From contig NZ_BAFZ01000062.1 in assembly GCF_000308575.1 (NCBI RefSeq), forward strand, positions 45,390-109,389: a stretch of 64,000 nucleotides of DNA, written 5' to 3'. The DNA comes from Nocardia exalbida NBRC 100660 (GTDB taxonomy: Bacteria; Actinomycetota; Actinomycetes; Mycobacteriales; Mycobacteriaceae). The notes under the pieces were generated by a model. The model had not been told where the DNA came from. It made no database searches and saw only the letters and a program-made list of their open reading frames with translations. Of this stretch, positions 7,570 to 17,092 are shown in pieces (position 1 is the first letter of the stretch; the number at the start of each line of letters is the position of its first letter). The position numbers and the translations under genes were made by a program.

Positions 7570-9582
7570 GTGGCGGATGAGACCAACATCCTCGATCAGC
7601 TGATCGGTCGAGTTGGTGATGAATCCCTCCGAAACCGGATTGCTCGGGAGGTCGAGCTACTACGAGGGTCGCGCCGCTTCGGGCTGGTTTTTGATCGACA
7701 CCTGCCTGAGTCCGTTCGGCTCACGAACTACAAACTCCGGAAGGGTGTCCGCGTCACCTGTCGGGATGAATCCACCACCGCCATCTGGACTGTTCTCGGC
7801 TTCACCGATCAGTCCAGAACAGTGGCGATCCTCGACGGAGAGGGTGGCGAGCGGCCAGTCGACGAGCTCGTGGTGGTTCGCGAGTTTGGGGAGCCGATCT
7901 ACCCAGGGCTTCGATCACTCGAACGCATTGAACGCGGTGCGCAGGATGCCCCGTGGCATGTAGTCATCAATGGGGAGAACTTCCATGTGCTGCAGGCGCT
8001 TCGCGCGACCCATCGGCGGAAGGTTGATCTGATCTACATTGACCCTCCCTACAACACTGGTAACGAGGGGTGGGTGTATAACGACCGCTATGTGGACGCC
8101 AATGATCGTGGGAAGTCTTCAAAGTGGCTCTCCTTTCTGGAGCGCCGACTGCTAATCGCGCGCGATCTACTGAAGGCTACAGGGGTGATCATCGTAGCGA
8201 TTGGTGATGAGGAGCACCACCGGCTTCGAATGCTCCTCGACCAGATTTTTGGTGATTCGAACTTCATCTCAGATGTAGTTTGGCAGGGCGGCCGTAAGAA
8301 CGACTCCCGCTACGTCTCCAACGGTGCGGACTACATGTTGATCTATGCGCGGGACGAGTCTGCTTTGGCTGCCCGTGACACGCGCTGGCGCGAGCCTCGC
8401 AAAGCGCACGGTGAGATGCTGGCGGCAGCACGGGAGTGCTGGGAAAAGTCTAAGCATTGTCCAGAGCAGGCCACCAAGTTGATGAAGGCCTGGATCAGGT
8501 CTTTGCCGGATGGTCACGATGCAAAGGTAAACAACCGATTCTATGAGTTCGACGAGGACACTGGCCGGGTCTTTCGCAAGAAGGATGTCTCCTGGCCCGG
8601 AGGTGGCGGGCCTCGGTATGACGTCATGCACCCGAAAACCGGGCTTCCTGTTCGCGTCCCTAGTCGAGGTTGGGTATACGCGGATCCTGCGACGATGCAG
8701 TCTGAGATCGCGAAGGGAAACATTCTTTTCGGCGCTGATCACACGTCCTACATCAACCGCAAGTTGTACTTAGACGACGCAGACACCATGGCAGCAGAGT
8801 CAGTGTTCTTCAGCAAGCGAACGTCAGTCAGCAAACGCATGCAGGAACTTCTGGGAGATAAGCGTTTCCCTTTTCCGAAAGACCACGAGGTCCTTATGCG
8901 GTGGATTAGGCTTGCTGCACCGCAGGATGCTGTGGTTCTTGACTTTTTTGGAGGTTCCGGATCCACTACTGAAGCTGTTATGTGCCTGAACGCCGAGGAC
9001 GGCGGCACTCGTCAATCAATTCTCGTCACCAACAATGAGGTCGGCGTGAAGGCAGCCAAGGAGATGCGTACCGCCGGATTTTATCCAGGGGACCCTGAGT
9101 GGGAGGCGCGTGGCGTCTTCGAATATGTCTGCCGTCCGCGTATCTCGACGGTAGTAACAGGCAAGCGTCCCGACGGTTCGAAATACTCGGAGGGATTGGA
9201 GGCGAACGTCGAGTTCTTCGCTCTGACCTATCTCGACCCAGGAAGGGTTCGCCGAGGTTCGGAGTACGAGGCAGTAGCTCCCCTGATGTGGCTCGAAGGT
9301 GGTGCTCGGGGCGATCGGATCGAGCAGATACCCGAGGCTGAGTGGGCTCTTACTGAGTCGTACGGAGTTCTGTTTTCTATCGACGCCCTGAAGCCGTTCG
9401 CTGCCGCAGTTGCAAAGGCAGCCACCGGTTCCCGTGTCCCGCTCGTCGTGTTCATCGTTACGGACTCGACGACGGAGTTTCAGATTGCGGTGGAGCAACT
9501 ACCCGTCGGTATTGATACAGTGCAGCTATACGCGGACTACCTGAAAAACTACACCATCAACATCGACGGGAGGGCTCGATGA
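7570..9582 (+). CDS. Type III restriction-modification adenine methyltransferase (Mod)
   Basis: Encodes a methyltransferase of about 670 residues that should methylate adenine at N6 in a short asymmetric site and supply target recognition for the restriction partner. The catalytic IYIDPPYNTG lies near residue 160 and the SAM-binding VVLDFFGGSGSTTEAV near residue 455, so motif IV precedes motif I (beta-class order); the region between them is the likely recognition domain. GTG at 7570 is chosen because GGAGAG sits nine bases upstream; GTG at 7561 is possible but too close to that site. The stop overlaps the next start by ATGA, so the pair is translationally coupled. By eye the gene is less GC-rich than the chromosomal part of the window, consistent with transfer. 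Confidence 0.92.
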   Translation: MADETNILDQLIGRVGDESLRNRIAREVELLRGSRRFGLVFDRHLPESVRLTNYKLRKGVRVTCRDESTTAIWTVLGFTDQSRTVAILDGEGGERPVDELVVVREFGEPIYPGLRSLERIERGAQDAPWHVVINGENFHVLQALRATHRRKVDLIYIDPPYNTGNEGWVYNDRYVDANDRGKSSKWLSFLERRLLIARDLLKATGVIIVAIGDEEHHRLRMLLDQIFGDSNFISDVVWQGGRKNDSRYVSNGADYMLIYARDESALAARDTRWREPRKAHGEMLAAARECWEKSKHCPEQATKLMKAWIRSLPDGHDAKVNNRFYEFDEDTGRVFRKKDVSWPGGGGPRYDVMHPKTGLPVRVPSRGWVYADPATMQSEIAKGNILFGADHTSYINRKLYLDDADTMAAESVFFSKRTSVSKRMQELLGDKRFPFPKDHEVLMRWIRLAAPQDAVVLDFFGGSGSTTEAVMCLNAEDGGTRQSILVTNNEVGVKAAKEMRTAGFYPGDPEWEARGVFEYVCRPRISTVVTGKRPDGSKYSEGLEANVEFFALTYLDPGRVRRGSEYEAVAPLMWLEGGARGDRIEQIPEAEWALTESYGVLFSIDALKPFAAAVAKAATGSRVPLVVFIVTDSTTEFQIAVEQLPVGIDTVQLYADYLKNYTINIDGRAR

Positions 9583-12122
9583 AGTTCACGCTGGAGGACT
9601 ACCAGAGCCGGGCCGTTGAAAAAATTCTCGTCAGTCTGGGGAAAGCCCGTGCTGGCTATCTCGAGGACGGTGAATTGACGGCGGTCGGTTTGACTGCCCC
9701 GACCGGCGCGGGCAAGACCGTGATCGCGACTGCTGTACTCGAAGGGCTGTACCTTGGGACACCTGATCGTGAGCCGATTCCTAACCTGACCGTGCTTTGG
9801 GTCACCGATGACCGGGCGCTGAATGCCCAAACGATCGAGAAGATTACGAAGGCGTCGGGCGGCGACATTGACGTGAACAGAGTGAGATCTCTCGCTGAGA
9901 CTGACGAGCGGACCCTCGAACCGGGCTACATCTACTTTGTGCACATCCAGGCACTGCAAAAGAACTCTACGCTGCATGCGGTACGTGCGGACGGAACTTC
10001 GAACGACAAGAGGACATTTGGTGCCTGGGACATGATCGCGAGTACCGTCAAGGAGCGTGGCGCAGACTTCCTGGTCATCTGGGATGAGGCGCATCGCGGA
10101 TCTGGGACGACGAAGACTGAACGGAAGTCCATCGCTGGCACGATCGTCAATGGCGGGCCGACGAATATCGGCACGAACCAGCCTCCGGCGCCGGTTGTTC
10201 TGGGAATCTCGGCCACGCCGGACAAGTTCCACGCCTCCATGGCGGCGGCGGGCCGAACCCCTCGTCTTACCGAAGTACAGCCAGGCGAAGTCCGCGAGTC
10301 CGGCTTGCTGAAGGACCGCATCCTTCTAAAGAATATTGCCGAGTCACAGACCGCGGACAACACCATGCTGGGCCTAGCAGTCAAGGACCTTCGGGCGGCC
10401 GATCAGGCATGGAAGGCTCACCACGAAGCCACTGGTGATCGACTCGTCGAACCCCTGCTGGTCGTTCAGGTTGAAGCGAAAGTGACTGAATCGCGCCTGG
10501 CCGAAATCCTGTCGGTAATCGAAAGCGCATGGCCAGAACTGACCGATTACTCGGTTGCCCATGCCTTCGGCGATCCACACGGTCCACTGAAGGTCGGTGA
10601 CCGACATATTCGCTATCTGCCGCCCGAAGCGATCGCCGGTGACGACAAGGCGAAGGTGGTGCTGTTCAAGTCCGCTCTGACGACCGGCTGGGACTGCCCG
10701 CGCGCAGAGGTACTAGTGTCGTTCCAGGGTAAGGAGTCCTATACCGAGATCGCGCAGCTGATCGGTCGGCTCGTGCGGACGCCCCTGGCGAAGCGCGTCG
10801 ATGGCGGTGACGACCGCCTGAACGAAGTTGTGGCGTACCTTCCCGGTTTCAAGACCGAACACGTCGTACGGGTTGTCAACGCACTCACTGAGGACGAGAC
10901 CGTCAAGGTCGAGATTATGATCACGCCCGAGGTGTGTGGGCGCTCCACGACGGTTCCGGGCGCGGTTTTCGACCTGCTAGACACGCTGCCATCGTTCACT
11001 CGCCCAAAGGCGACGTTCACGACACGCACAAAGCAGTTGCTGCGTCTTGCTGCGGCACTTAACGAACACGGCCTGGTGACGAGCGCCTCGGCTAAGGCGC
11101 GTGCCTGGGTGGTAGACCAGATGCGCGCCGCCGACAGCCAGCGTCAAGACGAAATCGACGCTCAAGTCAAGAACATCCTGGCGCTCACAGTCAATACCAC
11201 CGCAGTGAGTTATGGCGACGCGATCATGCTCAGCGTGGGTGAGGAAGAAGCGGATACCTCCGAGCGTGATTTGGACGCCTATTTTACCCGCGCGGAACGG
11301 TTGATGCCGGATGGTTCAGCATCCTGGTACTTCAAGGACCTATGCGAACGCGGTTACGACGAGGTTGATGCCGGTGTTCGCGTGACCGCGGTGGCTCAGC
11401 TCGGCTTCAAGAACGTTGTGGAGGAGCGGGCTGCCGAATTGATCGAGACATGGAGAAGCGAGCACCTCGCCGCGGTGTCGCGGATGCCACGTACCGTTCG
11501 AGAATTAATCGAGCCACTGTGGTACCTGGGCACGTCACCGATGCACCCGACGACGGTCGAAGCTCGTGAGGTCTACCCAGCCTCGACCGAGAAGATCAAG
11601 GGCGACACTGTTGCGCCCATTCCGACGTATCCGCGCCACCTTTACGTCATCTCGGACGGGAAGCCCAACGCAGGACGATTCCCGGTTGATACATCGGTTT
11701 CCTCCTGGGAGGAGGCCGTGCTCAGGGCCGAACTTGAGGCCGACACACTCGTTGGGTGGTACCGAAATCCGTCGTCGGGGCGAAACGCCCTCGCCATACC
11801 GTATGAGTTTGGCGACAAGTACCTGCTCATGCATCCTGACTTCTTGTTCTGGCATGACGACGGCGACGGGGACTATGTCATGGACATTGTCGATCCGCAC
11901 CGGCATGATCTGGCAGACACGTGTGCCAAGTGGGCGGCACTTGCACGCTACGCGCACGATCACGCGGACCGTGTCAGGCGATGCTTCGCGGTGATCAGGG
12001 TCGGCGACAACCTGCGTGCCTTGGACCTGACCGTGGCTGGCATCGCTGACCGGATCGGTGGTGCCACGAACAAGAGCCTGGTTGAAAAGATATTCGAGGC
12101 GGAGGGGATGGACTACAAGTAG
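9579..12122 (+). CDS. Type III restriction endonuclease helicase subunit (Res)
   Basis: Encodes 847 residues that form the ATP-dependent translocase and nuclease partner of the upstream Mod. Superfamily 2 motifs are clear: Walker A TAPTGAGKT (residues 39-47), a WDEAH box near 168-172, TTGWDCPRAE and QLIGRLVRTP in the second RecA lobe. The C-terminal nuclease region has PDFLFWHDDGDGD followed by YVMDIVDPH; the usual ExK of PD-(D/E)xK nucleases is replaced by a DP-H arrangement, so the cutting chemistry may differ or be weak. The start ATG overlaps the mod stop by four bases. Confidence 0.9.
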   Translation: MKFTLEDYQSRAVEKILVSLGKARAGYLEDGELTAVGLTAPTGAGKTVIATAVLEGLYLGTPDREPIPNLTVLWVTDDRALNAQTIEKITKASGGDIDVNRVRSLAETDERTLEPGYIYFVHIQALQKNSTLHAVRADGTSNDKRTFGAWDMIASTVKERGADFLVIWDEAHRGSGTTKTERKSIAGTIVNGGPTNIGTNQPPAPVVLGISATPDKFHASMAAAGRTPRLTEVQPGEVRESGLLKDRILLKNIAESQTADNTMLGLAVKDLRAADQAWKAHHEATGDRLVEPLLVVQVEAKVTESRLAEILSVIESAWPELTDYSVAHAFGDPHGPLKVGDRHIRYLPPEAIAGDDKAKVVLFKSALTTGWDCPRAEVLVSFQGKESYTEIAQLIGRLVRTPLAKRVDGGDDRLNEVVAYLPGFKTEHVVRVVNALTEDETVKVEIMITPEVCGRSTTVPGAVFDLLDTLPSFTRPKATFTTRTKQLLRLAAALNEHGLVTSASAKARAWVVDQMRAADSQRQDEIDAQVKNILALTVNTTAVSYGDAIMLSVGEEEADTSERDLDAYFTRAERLMPDGSASWYFKDLCERGYDEVDAGVRVTAVAQLGFKNVVEERAAELIETWRSEHLAAVSRMPRTVRELIEPLWYLGTSPMHPTTVEAREVYPASTEKIKGDTVAPIPTYPRHLYVISDGKPNAGRFPVDTSVSSWEEAVLRAELEADTLVGWYRNPSSGRNALAIPYEFGDKYLLMHPDFLFWHDDGDGDYVMDIVDPHRHDLADTCAKWAALARYAHDHADRVRRCFAVIRVGDNLRALDLTVAGIADRIGGATNKSLVEKIFEAEGMDYK

Positions 12123-12242
12123 GGCGCGGGATTCAATCGTTTACCAGCAGCGAACCTTCCGACACTGAGAACCACCACGTGTGGGTAGATCTCGTTTCTG
12201 AGTATTTCCACGGTGCCCAGCGCGGCGTCGGATGCTGATGTT

Positions 12243-12575
12243 ATGACTCAAAACCGCTCCACCGGTTCCTCCGCAGATACGGTGATCGGAGCCGCCTTCC
12301 TGGTGCTGCTCTGCTTCGTCGCGAGCTCGGTCGGGTTGATGGCCGCATTCTTCGAACTTTCCAATACGACGTGCGGTCAGCGCGGCTGCTACACACCGTG
12401 GGTCAATCGCGGTGTGATGGTGGCTTGGGCAGGCGCTGAGGTGGCGATGATCGGCTCATTGATATTCTGGTTCGCGCTAGGTATCGCCAGGGGCTGGCGG
12501 GTCGGCTACGTACCCGTCGTCGGCGGTGTCGTTGTGGTCATCACCTACCTGGTTGATGCGGAAATCGCTACATGA
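12243..12575 (+). CDS. Small membrane protein, about 110 residues
   Basis: Unrecognised family. The ATG at 12243 (MTQNRS) is preferred over an upstream in-frame GTG at 12213. Three hydrophobic segments are visible: about residues 14-38 (IGAAFLVLLCFVASSVGLMA), 55-80 (around VAWAGAEVAMIGSLIFW) and 85-105 (YVPVVGGVVVVITYLV). A Cys-x4-Cys pair (CGQRGC) lies in the first loop and could form a disulfide outside the membrane. It follows the restriction genes by 120 bases in the same direction, but nothing ties it functionally to them. Confidence 0.7.
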   Translation: MTQNRSTGSSADTVIGAAFLVLLCFVASSVGLMAAFFELSNTTCGQRGCYTPWVNRGVMVAWAGAEVAMIGSLIFWFALGIARGWRVGYVPVVGGVVVVITYLVDAEIAT

Positions 12576-12791
12576 GCTTGAGACGCGGGCCGCTGAGGTT
12601 GTCGCAGTCGCAATGATCGCTCTGTGGAAGCAGTTGTACAGGAGTCCATGCCGCCCGCCCATCGTCGGCACGAGCAAGCACGGACATGATGGCCACGGCT
12701 ATGGGGGCCACGACTGGAGCCCTTTGAGCAGGTCCAGCGGTTGTGAGAGTTCCGATGCACCAGAATGGGTACAGGAGGAGACGATCACACC

Positions 12792-13654
12792 ATGGCACGA
12801 CGTCGGCACACGCCCGAGCAGATCAGCCGCAAGCTGCGCGAAGGTGAGAAGCTGCTGGGCGAGTACTTCTCGGTCGAGGACGTGTGCAAGCATCTCGAGA
12901 TCGCCGAGGCGACATGACACTGGCAGAACCAGCACGGCGGCATGAAATCTGATGACGCCGAAAGCCTCAAAGAGTTGGAGAAGGAGAATGCGCGGCTGAA
13001 GAAGATGGTCGCCGAACAAGCCCTCGACATCGACATGCTCAAGGAACTGTCGCGGGGAAACTTGTGAGCCCCGACCGGCGCCGCAGGGCCGTCGTGGTGC
13101 TGCTGATCGGCCCCCGCCGTCATCAACGCTGCGGGCGTCGAGGCCGGATCAGATGTGGGCGTTGGATTTCCAGGTCGACGTCACCGTCGACGGTCGGCAG
13201 ATCCGGTTCCTCGACATCGTCGACCAGTTCACCCGTGAAGCTCTCGCCATCAGAGCTTTCCGCTCCTGTACGGCCGATGCGCTGATCAACGTGCTCGACG
13301 AGATCATCGCGGCTACCGGGCGCAAACCCGAGCACGTCCGCATGGACAACGGCACCGAGATGACCGCCCACGAGATGACCGACTGGTGCCGATTCACCGG
13401 GGTCGATGCGGCGTTCGTCGAGCCGGGATCGCCGTGGCAGAACGGGTTTGCGAGTCGTTCAACGGGCGTTTCCGCGACGAATTCCTCGCCTGCGAGATAT
13501 TCCATTCCCTGACCGCGGTCCAGGTCCCTGCCGAGGACTGACACATCGAATACAACAACTACCGGCCACACGGATCGCTGAGCTTCCTCAGCCCACCGCA
13601 TTCCGGCAGCAATGGTCACCGACCGGGTTCAACCAACCACTGCAACTCACATGA
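12792..13654 (+). pseudogene. IS3-family element remnant (OrfA and OrfB, both broken)
   Basis: OrfA starts at ATG 12792 (ARRRHTPEQISRKLREGEKLL, an IS3 helix-turn-helix) but has an in-frame TGA at 12915 where the family has a TYYRW-like motif; the leucine-zipper part (LKELEKENARLKKM) resumes afterwards and ends at 13067. OrfB is internally deleted: it resumes at MWALDFQVDV with the first catalytic Asp and has MDNGTE with the second. It shifts frame after PGSPWQNGFA near 13446, then finishes as SFLSPTAFRQQW. The catalytic Glu region is out of frame. It is an inactive scar between the restriction genes and the ThiC-like cluster. Confidence 0.88.
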
Positions 13655-13739
13655 TCGGCGGACCTGCAATCGGGGCCCAGTCAGCCAGCGGCGCGCGATG
13701 CCAGCTCGGCGGGTTCCTCTGCGCGCCGACGCATTGGAC

Positions 13740-14720
13740 CTAATGCATCGAATGCCGATTGTGGAACTTCCACGCATCGTGCACGATGTCGGTGATGTCT
13801 GGTTTCTGTGGTGTCCAGCCGAGTTCGCGTTGTGCAAGTTGGGAGGAGGCGTAGAGGGTTGCGGGGTCTCCGGGTCGTCGTGGTGCGGTTTCGACGTCGA
13901 GCGGTGTTCCGGTGACGTCGCGGATGGCTTGGATGACTTGGTGGTTGGAGTAGCCGATGCCGTTGCCGAGGTTGTAGATCTTGTGTTCGCCGGGGTGGAT
14001 GTTGTTGAGGGCGAGGAGGTGGGCGTGGGCGAGGTCGGTGATGTGGATGTAGTCGCGGATGCAGGTGCCGTCGGGGGTGGGGTAGTCGTCGCCGTAGAGG
14101 GTGAGTTTGTCGCGGTGGTCGAGGGCGGTGTCGAGGGCGAGGGGGATGAGGTGGGTTTCGGGGTTGTGGCGTTCGCCGATCATGGTGCCGTCGCCGCAGT
14201 CGTGGGCGCCTGCGACGTTGAAGTAGCGCAGGGAGATCGCGCCGAGCGTGGAGGCGCGGGTGTAGGTGGTGATGGCCTTGTCGATGGCGAGTTTGGTGTC
14301 GCCGTAGGTGTTGACCGGGTTGGTGGGCGAGGATTCGACAAGGGGCAGATGGGTGGGTTCGCCGTAGACGGCAGCGGTGGAGGAGAAGACGAGTCGGCTG
14401 ACGTCGGCGGTGCGCATGGCGTCGAGCAGGGCGAGGGAGGCGCGGGTGTTGTTGTCCCAGTGCCATTCGGGGTGGTGCATGGATTCGCCTGCGGCGATGA
14501 GGCCGGCGAAGTGCAGGACGGCGTCGTAGCCCGCTGCGGGGGTGAGAATTTGAGCGATGTCGTGGACGCGGAGTTTGATGAACTCGGCGTCGTGGGGAAT
14601 CTGGCGGTCGTCGTTGCGGGAGAGGTCATCGATGACGGTGACCGTGTGTCCGGCGTCGAGGAGCAGTCGTGTGACGGTGGCTCCGACGAATCCTGCACCC
14701 CCGGTGACCAGGATTTTCAT
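13740..14720 (-). CDS. galE: UDP-glucose 4-epimerase-like SDR (GalE family)
   Basis: Encodes 326 residues, the usual size for UDP-hexose 4-epimerases. The N-terminal NAD-binding TGGAGFVG, the FSSTAAVYG motif and the catalytic YGDTK (Tyr and Lys) are intact, and TCIRDYIHITDLAHAH is the family's substrate-side motif. It would interconvert UDP-sugars using tightly bound NAD. The ATG at 14720 overlaps the stop of the nucleotidyltransferase-like gene by ATGA, so it is the last gene of a five-gene operon with a ThiC-like protein, suggesting a role in a sugar or nucleotide pathway other than the Leloir pathway. The gene symbol reflects family only. Confidence 0.88.
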   Translation of the reverse strand: MKILVTGGAGFVGATVTRLLLDAGHTVTVIDDLSRNDDRQIPHDAEFIKLRVHDIAQILTPAAGYDAVLHFAGLIAAGESMHHPEWHWDNNTRASLALLDAMRTADVSRLVFSSTAAVYGEPTHLPLVESSPTNPVNTYGDTKLAIDKAITTYTRASTLGAISLRYFNVAGAHDCGDGTMIGERHNPETHLIPLALDTALDHRDKLTLYGDDYPTPDGTCIRDYIHITDLAHAHLLALNNIHPGEHKIYNLGNGIGYSNHQVIQAIRDVTGTPLDVETAPRRPGDPATLYASSQLAQRELGWTPQKPDITDIVHDAWKFHNRHSMH

Positions 14721-15745
14721 CTGACCTGCACTTTCATGGCGAGTAGGTGGTCGTGGATGGTCTGTTTGTGCGTCCGGAAATGGTCTTCGGGGCTTTCGCG
14801 GGGTGCGCTGCCGGTCCAGCAGGTGATGCGTTCCCAGGCGCGCTGCTTCACCGTAGTCAACGCGATCGGGTCGGGTGTGGTGTGCCATGCGTCGGCCATG
14901 GCGCGTGCGAGGGCGTGGACGGTTTGGTGGTGGCGGGCGACGATTCGACCGCTGCTGGTGACGGCGTAACGGGTGTAGTTGACCGCGTCGGGGCGGGGTT
15001 GTCCGAACTCGGTGTCGAACCGGGTGAAGGCGTGATGGAGGTAGGTCCAGAATCGTCCCGGATCCATCGGCGGCTGGTTGGGGTCGGCTCGCCAGCGCAG
15101 CTCGGCGCGCATCTGTTCGGCGAGGTGCGGCGCCATGCGACCGAAGTCGTGGTGGGCGTAAGCGCCGTCGAGCATGGCGGTAGCTCGCAGGATCTTCACG
15201 CACAGTCTGCTGACGAGCAGGTGGAAGTGTGTGGAGGCCGTTCCGGCGGACCATTGGTCGTGGAGGCCGAGCCAGAAGTAGGCCTGCGTGTAGTAGAGCA
15301 GTATTTCGTAGGCGTCGCGGACGTCGAGGGGGACGGGGTGGTGTTCGGGTAGGCCGCGGTCGGTGACGGGCAGGCCGAGGTTTTTGAAGTCGTGCCCGAG
15401 GGAGGTTTGGATGGCGCGGTAGTCGCTGAGCGGCAAGGTCATCAAATCCACTGTGGTGAAGTGTTTCTCGGCGAGGGACACGAGTTCGTGGATCTGGGTT
15501 GAGGGGTGGTCTCCGTAGTGGACGTAGAGGAGGTCGACGTCGCTGATCAGCAGCGGCTTGCCGTCGTGGCGGATGAAGGTGGGTTCGCCGCGGGCGAGGG
15601 AGCCGCCGACGATCAGCCAGTCGTCGGCGGGTACGCAGTTCCCGAGCGTGTGGAGGTCTTTGGCGATATCGAGGGCTTCCTGGGCGACGGCGCTGGCGTG
15701 GGGGAGTCGGGCGGTGATGCGTTCGGCCAAGGTGGTGGTGTCCAT
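14717..15745 (-). CDS. Nucleotidyltransferase-like protein
   Basis: Encodes 342 residues. Near residues 45-70, VGGSLARGEPTF is followed by ISDVDLLYV, the GS-x-RGE...DxD pattern of the polymerase-beta nucleotidyltransferase fold, which binds a metal and transfers a nucleotide to an acceptor. The remaining 270 residues are mostly helical and not recognised. The start ATG at 15745 follows the ThiC-like gene stop by one base and the stop overlaps galE, so translation is probably coupled. The acceptor is unknown; with GalE next door a sugar phosphate or antibiotic-like intermediate is plausible. Confidence 0.75.
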   Translation of the reverse strand: MDTTTLAERITARLPHASAVAQEALDIAKDLHTLGNCVPADDWLIVGGSLARGEPTFIRHDGKPLLISDVDLLYVHYGDHPSTQIHELVSLAEKHFTTVDLMTLPLSDYRAIQTSLGHDFKNLGLPVTDRGLPEHHPVPLDVRDAYEILLYYTQAYFWLGLHDQWSAGTASTHFHLLVSRLCVKILRATAMLDGAYAHHDFGRMAPHLAEQMRAELRWRADPNQPPMDPGRFWTYLHHAFTRFDTEFGQPRPDAVNYTRYAVTSSGRIVARHHQTVHALARAMADAWHTTPDPIALTTVKQRAWERITCWTGSAPRESPEDHFRTHKQTIHDHLLAMKVQVR

Positions 15746-15746
15746 C

Positions 15747-17075
15747 TCATGCCTCCGGTTCGCTGGAAGGCGTGGGCATGGGCAGCAGGACGGGTCGGGG
15801 CTGGTGGGCGGGGACGGGTGTTTCCTCGTGGGTCTTTTTCGCGGTGATGTGTGGGCACAGTGAGCCGCAGATGGTGCAGGGCGCGCCTTTGCGCAGGCCG
15901 TGGGTGATGAACGCGTTGCCTGCCAGGCCGGGGTAGAGGGCGTGGCCTTGTTGGATGTCCCAGTCGTTGGCGCGGCGGGCCACGCTGATCGCGCGTTGCC
16001 GTGCGATTTCGGGTTCCCAGCCGCGTACGAGGTCGAGCGCTGTGATGGCGACACGGACCATGCGGATGGAGGTGGCGGTGTCGGGCGCGGTGGGCATGGC
16101 GTAGTGCTCGTTGTGGGTGATGGAGGCGAACATGTCGCCGCCGCACTGTCCGGCCGCGGCGACACCGAGGGCGTTGACGGTGTCGTCGAGGGTGACGCCG
16201 TTGTCGATGACCATTGGTCCGGCCAGCCACAGCGGCGCACCGCCGAGCGCTTCTTTGTAGGCGGGGATCAGTTCGGGAATGCGGTGCAGCGGCATGTGCC
16301 CGCCGCTTTCGCACAACACCTGCACCCCGGCGTTCAACGCGTCTTTGCGGAGTTCGGCCAGCAGTTGGATTTCGCGCCATTTCAGGTCGTCGCCCGCATC
16401 GGCGGTGGCACCGGGGCGGAAGATGTCGCCGAGGTCGAGGACGACTTCGTGGCGGCGGCAGATGTCGAGGATTCCGTCGAAGTACTCGATCAAGGGGTTG
16501 TCGCAGTGGTGGATGCGCATGTAGCGGGCCAGCAACCCGCCGCCTCGTGAGGTCGTGGGCATGATCCGGTCGGATTCCTCGCTCATCTGCGCGAGGGCGG
16601 GGTTGATGCCTGCGTGGATGAGGACGAAGTCGACGCCAGCGGCCAACCCGAGCTCGAATCGGTCCAGGAATTCGTTGCGGCTCAGCTTCTTCCGCGGGTC
16701 AGCGAACAGGTCGTATGTCAGGCATGCGCCGAGCGGCACGCCCATGACTTCCTTCAGATCCGCGCGCAGCGCCACCCCTTCGGGGTTGGTGGTCAGGTCC
16801 ATGACAGCGTCGGGTCCAGCGGCGAGGATGACCGCCATGCTTTCCACGATGGTCTGCCTGTCGCGGTCACGCGGCCCCAGTCCGACGAGAGCGGCGACTT
16901 TGCGGCGGGTGTCCTCACCAACGAGCAGCGGTTTGAAGGCCGTCATGTGCCGGCTCGCGTGCGACCGCAGGAACACCAGGGTGCCGCTTTCGACCCGGCG
17001 GGCGGCGGTGTCAGAGTCGAGGTCTTCGGCCAGACAGGTGGCGATGAACTGAGGATCTGTTGCGAGGGTGAACAT
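15747..17075 (-). CDS. ThiC-like radical SAM protein with atypical CX2CX3C motif
   Basis: Encodes 442 residues related to phosphomethylpyrimidine synthase ThiC, which rearranges aminoimidazole ribotide by radical chemistry. Family-like blocks include FVLIHAGINP, LDLGDIFRPGA, LAGPMVIDNG and ITHNEHYAMPTAPD. The C-terminal cluster-binding motif reads CTICGSLCPHI, that is C-X2-C-X3-C, one residue shorter than the C-X2-C-X4-C of ThiC and the benzimidazole synthase BzaF. The start ATG at 17075 has an AAAGGAC ribosome binding site. There is no TPP riboswitch upstream and no other thiamine gene nearby. The neighbours are DUF4254-like, nucleotidyltransferase-like and GalE proteins. The substrate is unknown; a ThiC paralogue with a new product is my preferred reading. 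Confidence 0.8.
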   Translation of the reverse strand: MFTLATDPQFIATCLAEDLDSDTAARRVESGTLVFLRSHASRHMTAFKPLLVGEDTRRKVAALVGLGPRDRDRQTIVESMAVILAAGPDAVMDLTTNPEGVALRADLKEVMGVPLGACLTYDLFADPRKKLSRNEFLDRFELGLAAGVDFVLIHAGINPALAQMSEESDRIMPTTSRGGGLLARYMRIHHCDNPLIEYFDGILDICRRHEVVLDLGDIFRPGATADAGDDLKWREIQLLAELRKDALNAGVQVLCESGGHMPLHRIPELIPAYKEALGGAPLWLAGPMVIDNGVTLDDTVNALGVAAAGQCGGDMFASITHNEHYAMPTAPDTATSIRMVRVAITALDLVRGWEPEIARQRAISVARRANDWDIQQGHALYPGLAGNAFITHGLRKGAPCTICGSLCPHITAKKTHEETPVPAHQPRPVLLPMPTPSSEPEA

Positions 17076-17092
17076 TTGGCGTGTCCTTTCGA

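Noticed and set aside
7570..12122. BREX or DISARM system
   Set aside because: Only methyltransferase and helicase are present with type III order and motifs; no BrxL, PglZ or DrmA-like genes adjoin.
13698..14969. Plus-strand Gly/Val-rich frame of over 400 codons
   Set aside because: Antisense to galE and the nucleotidyltransferase-like gene, which have clear family motifs.
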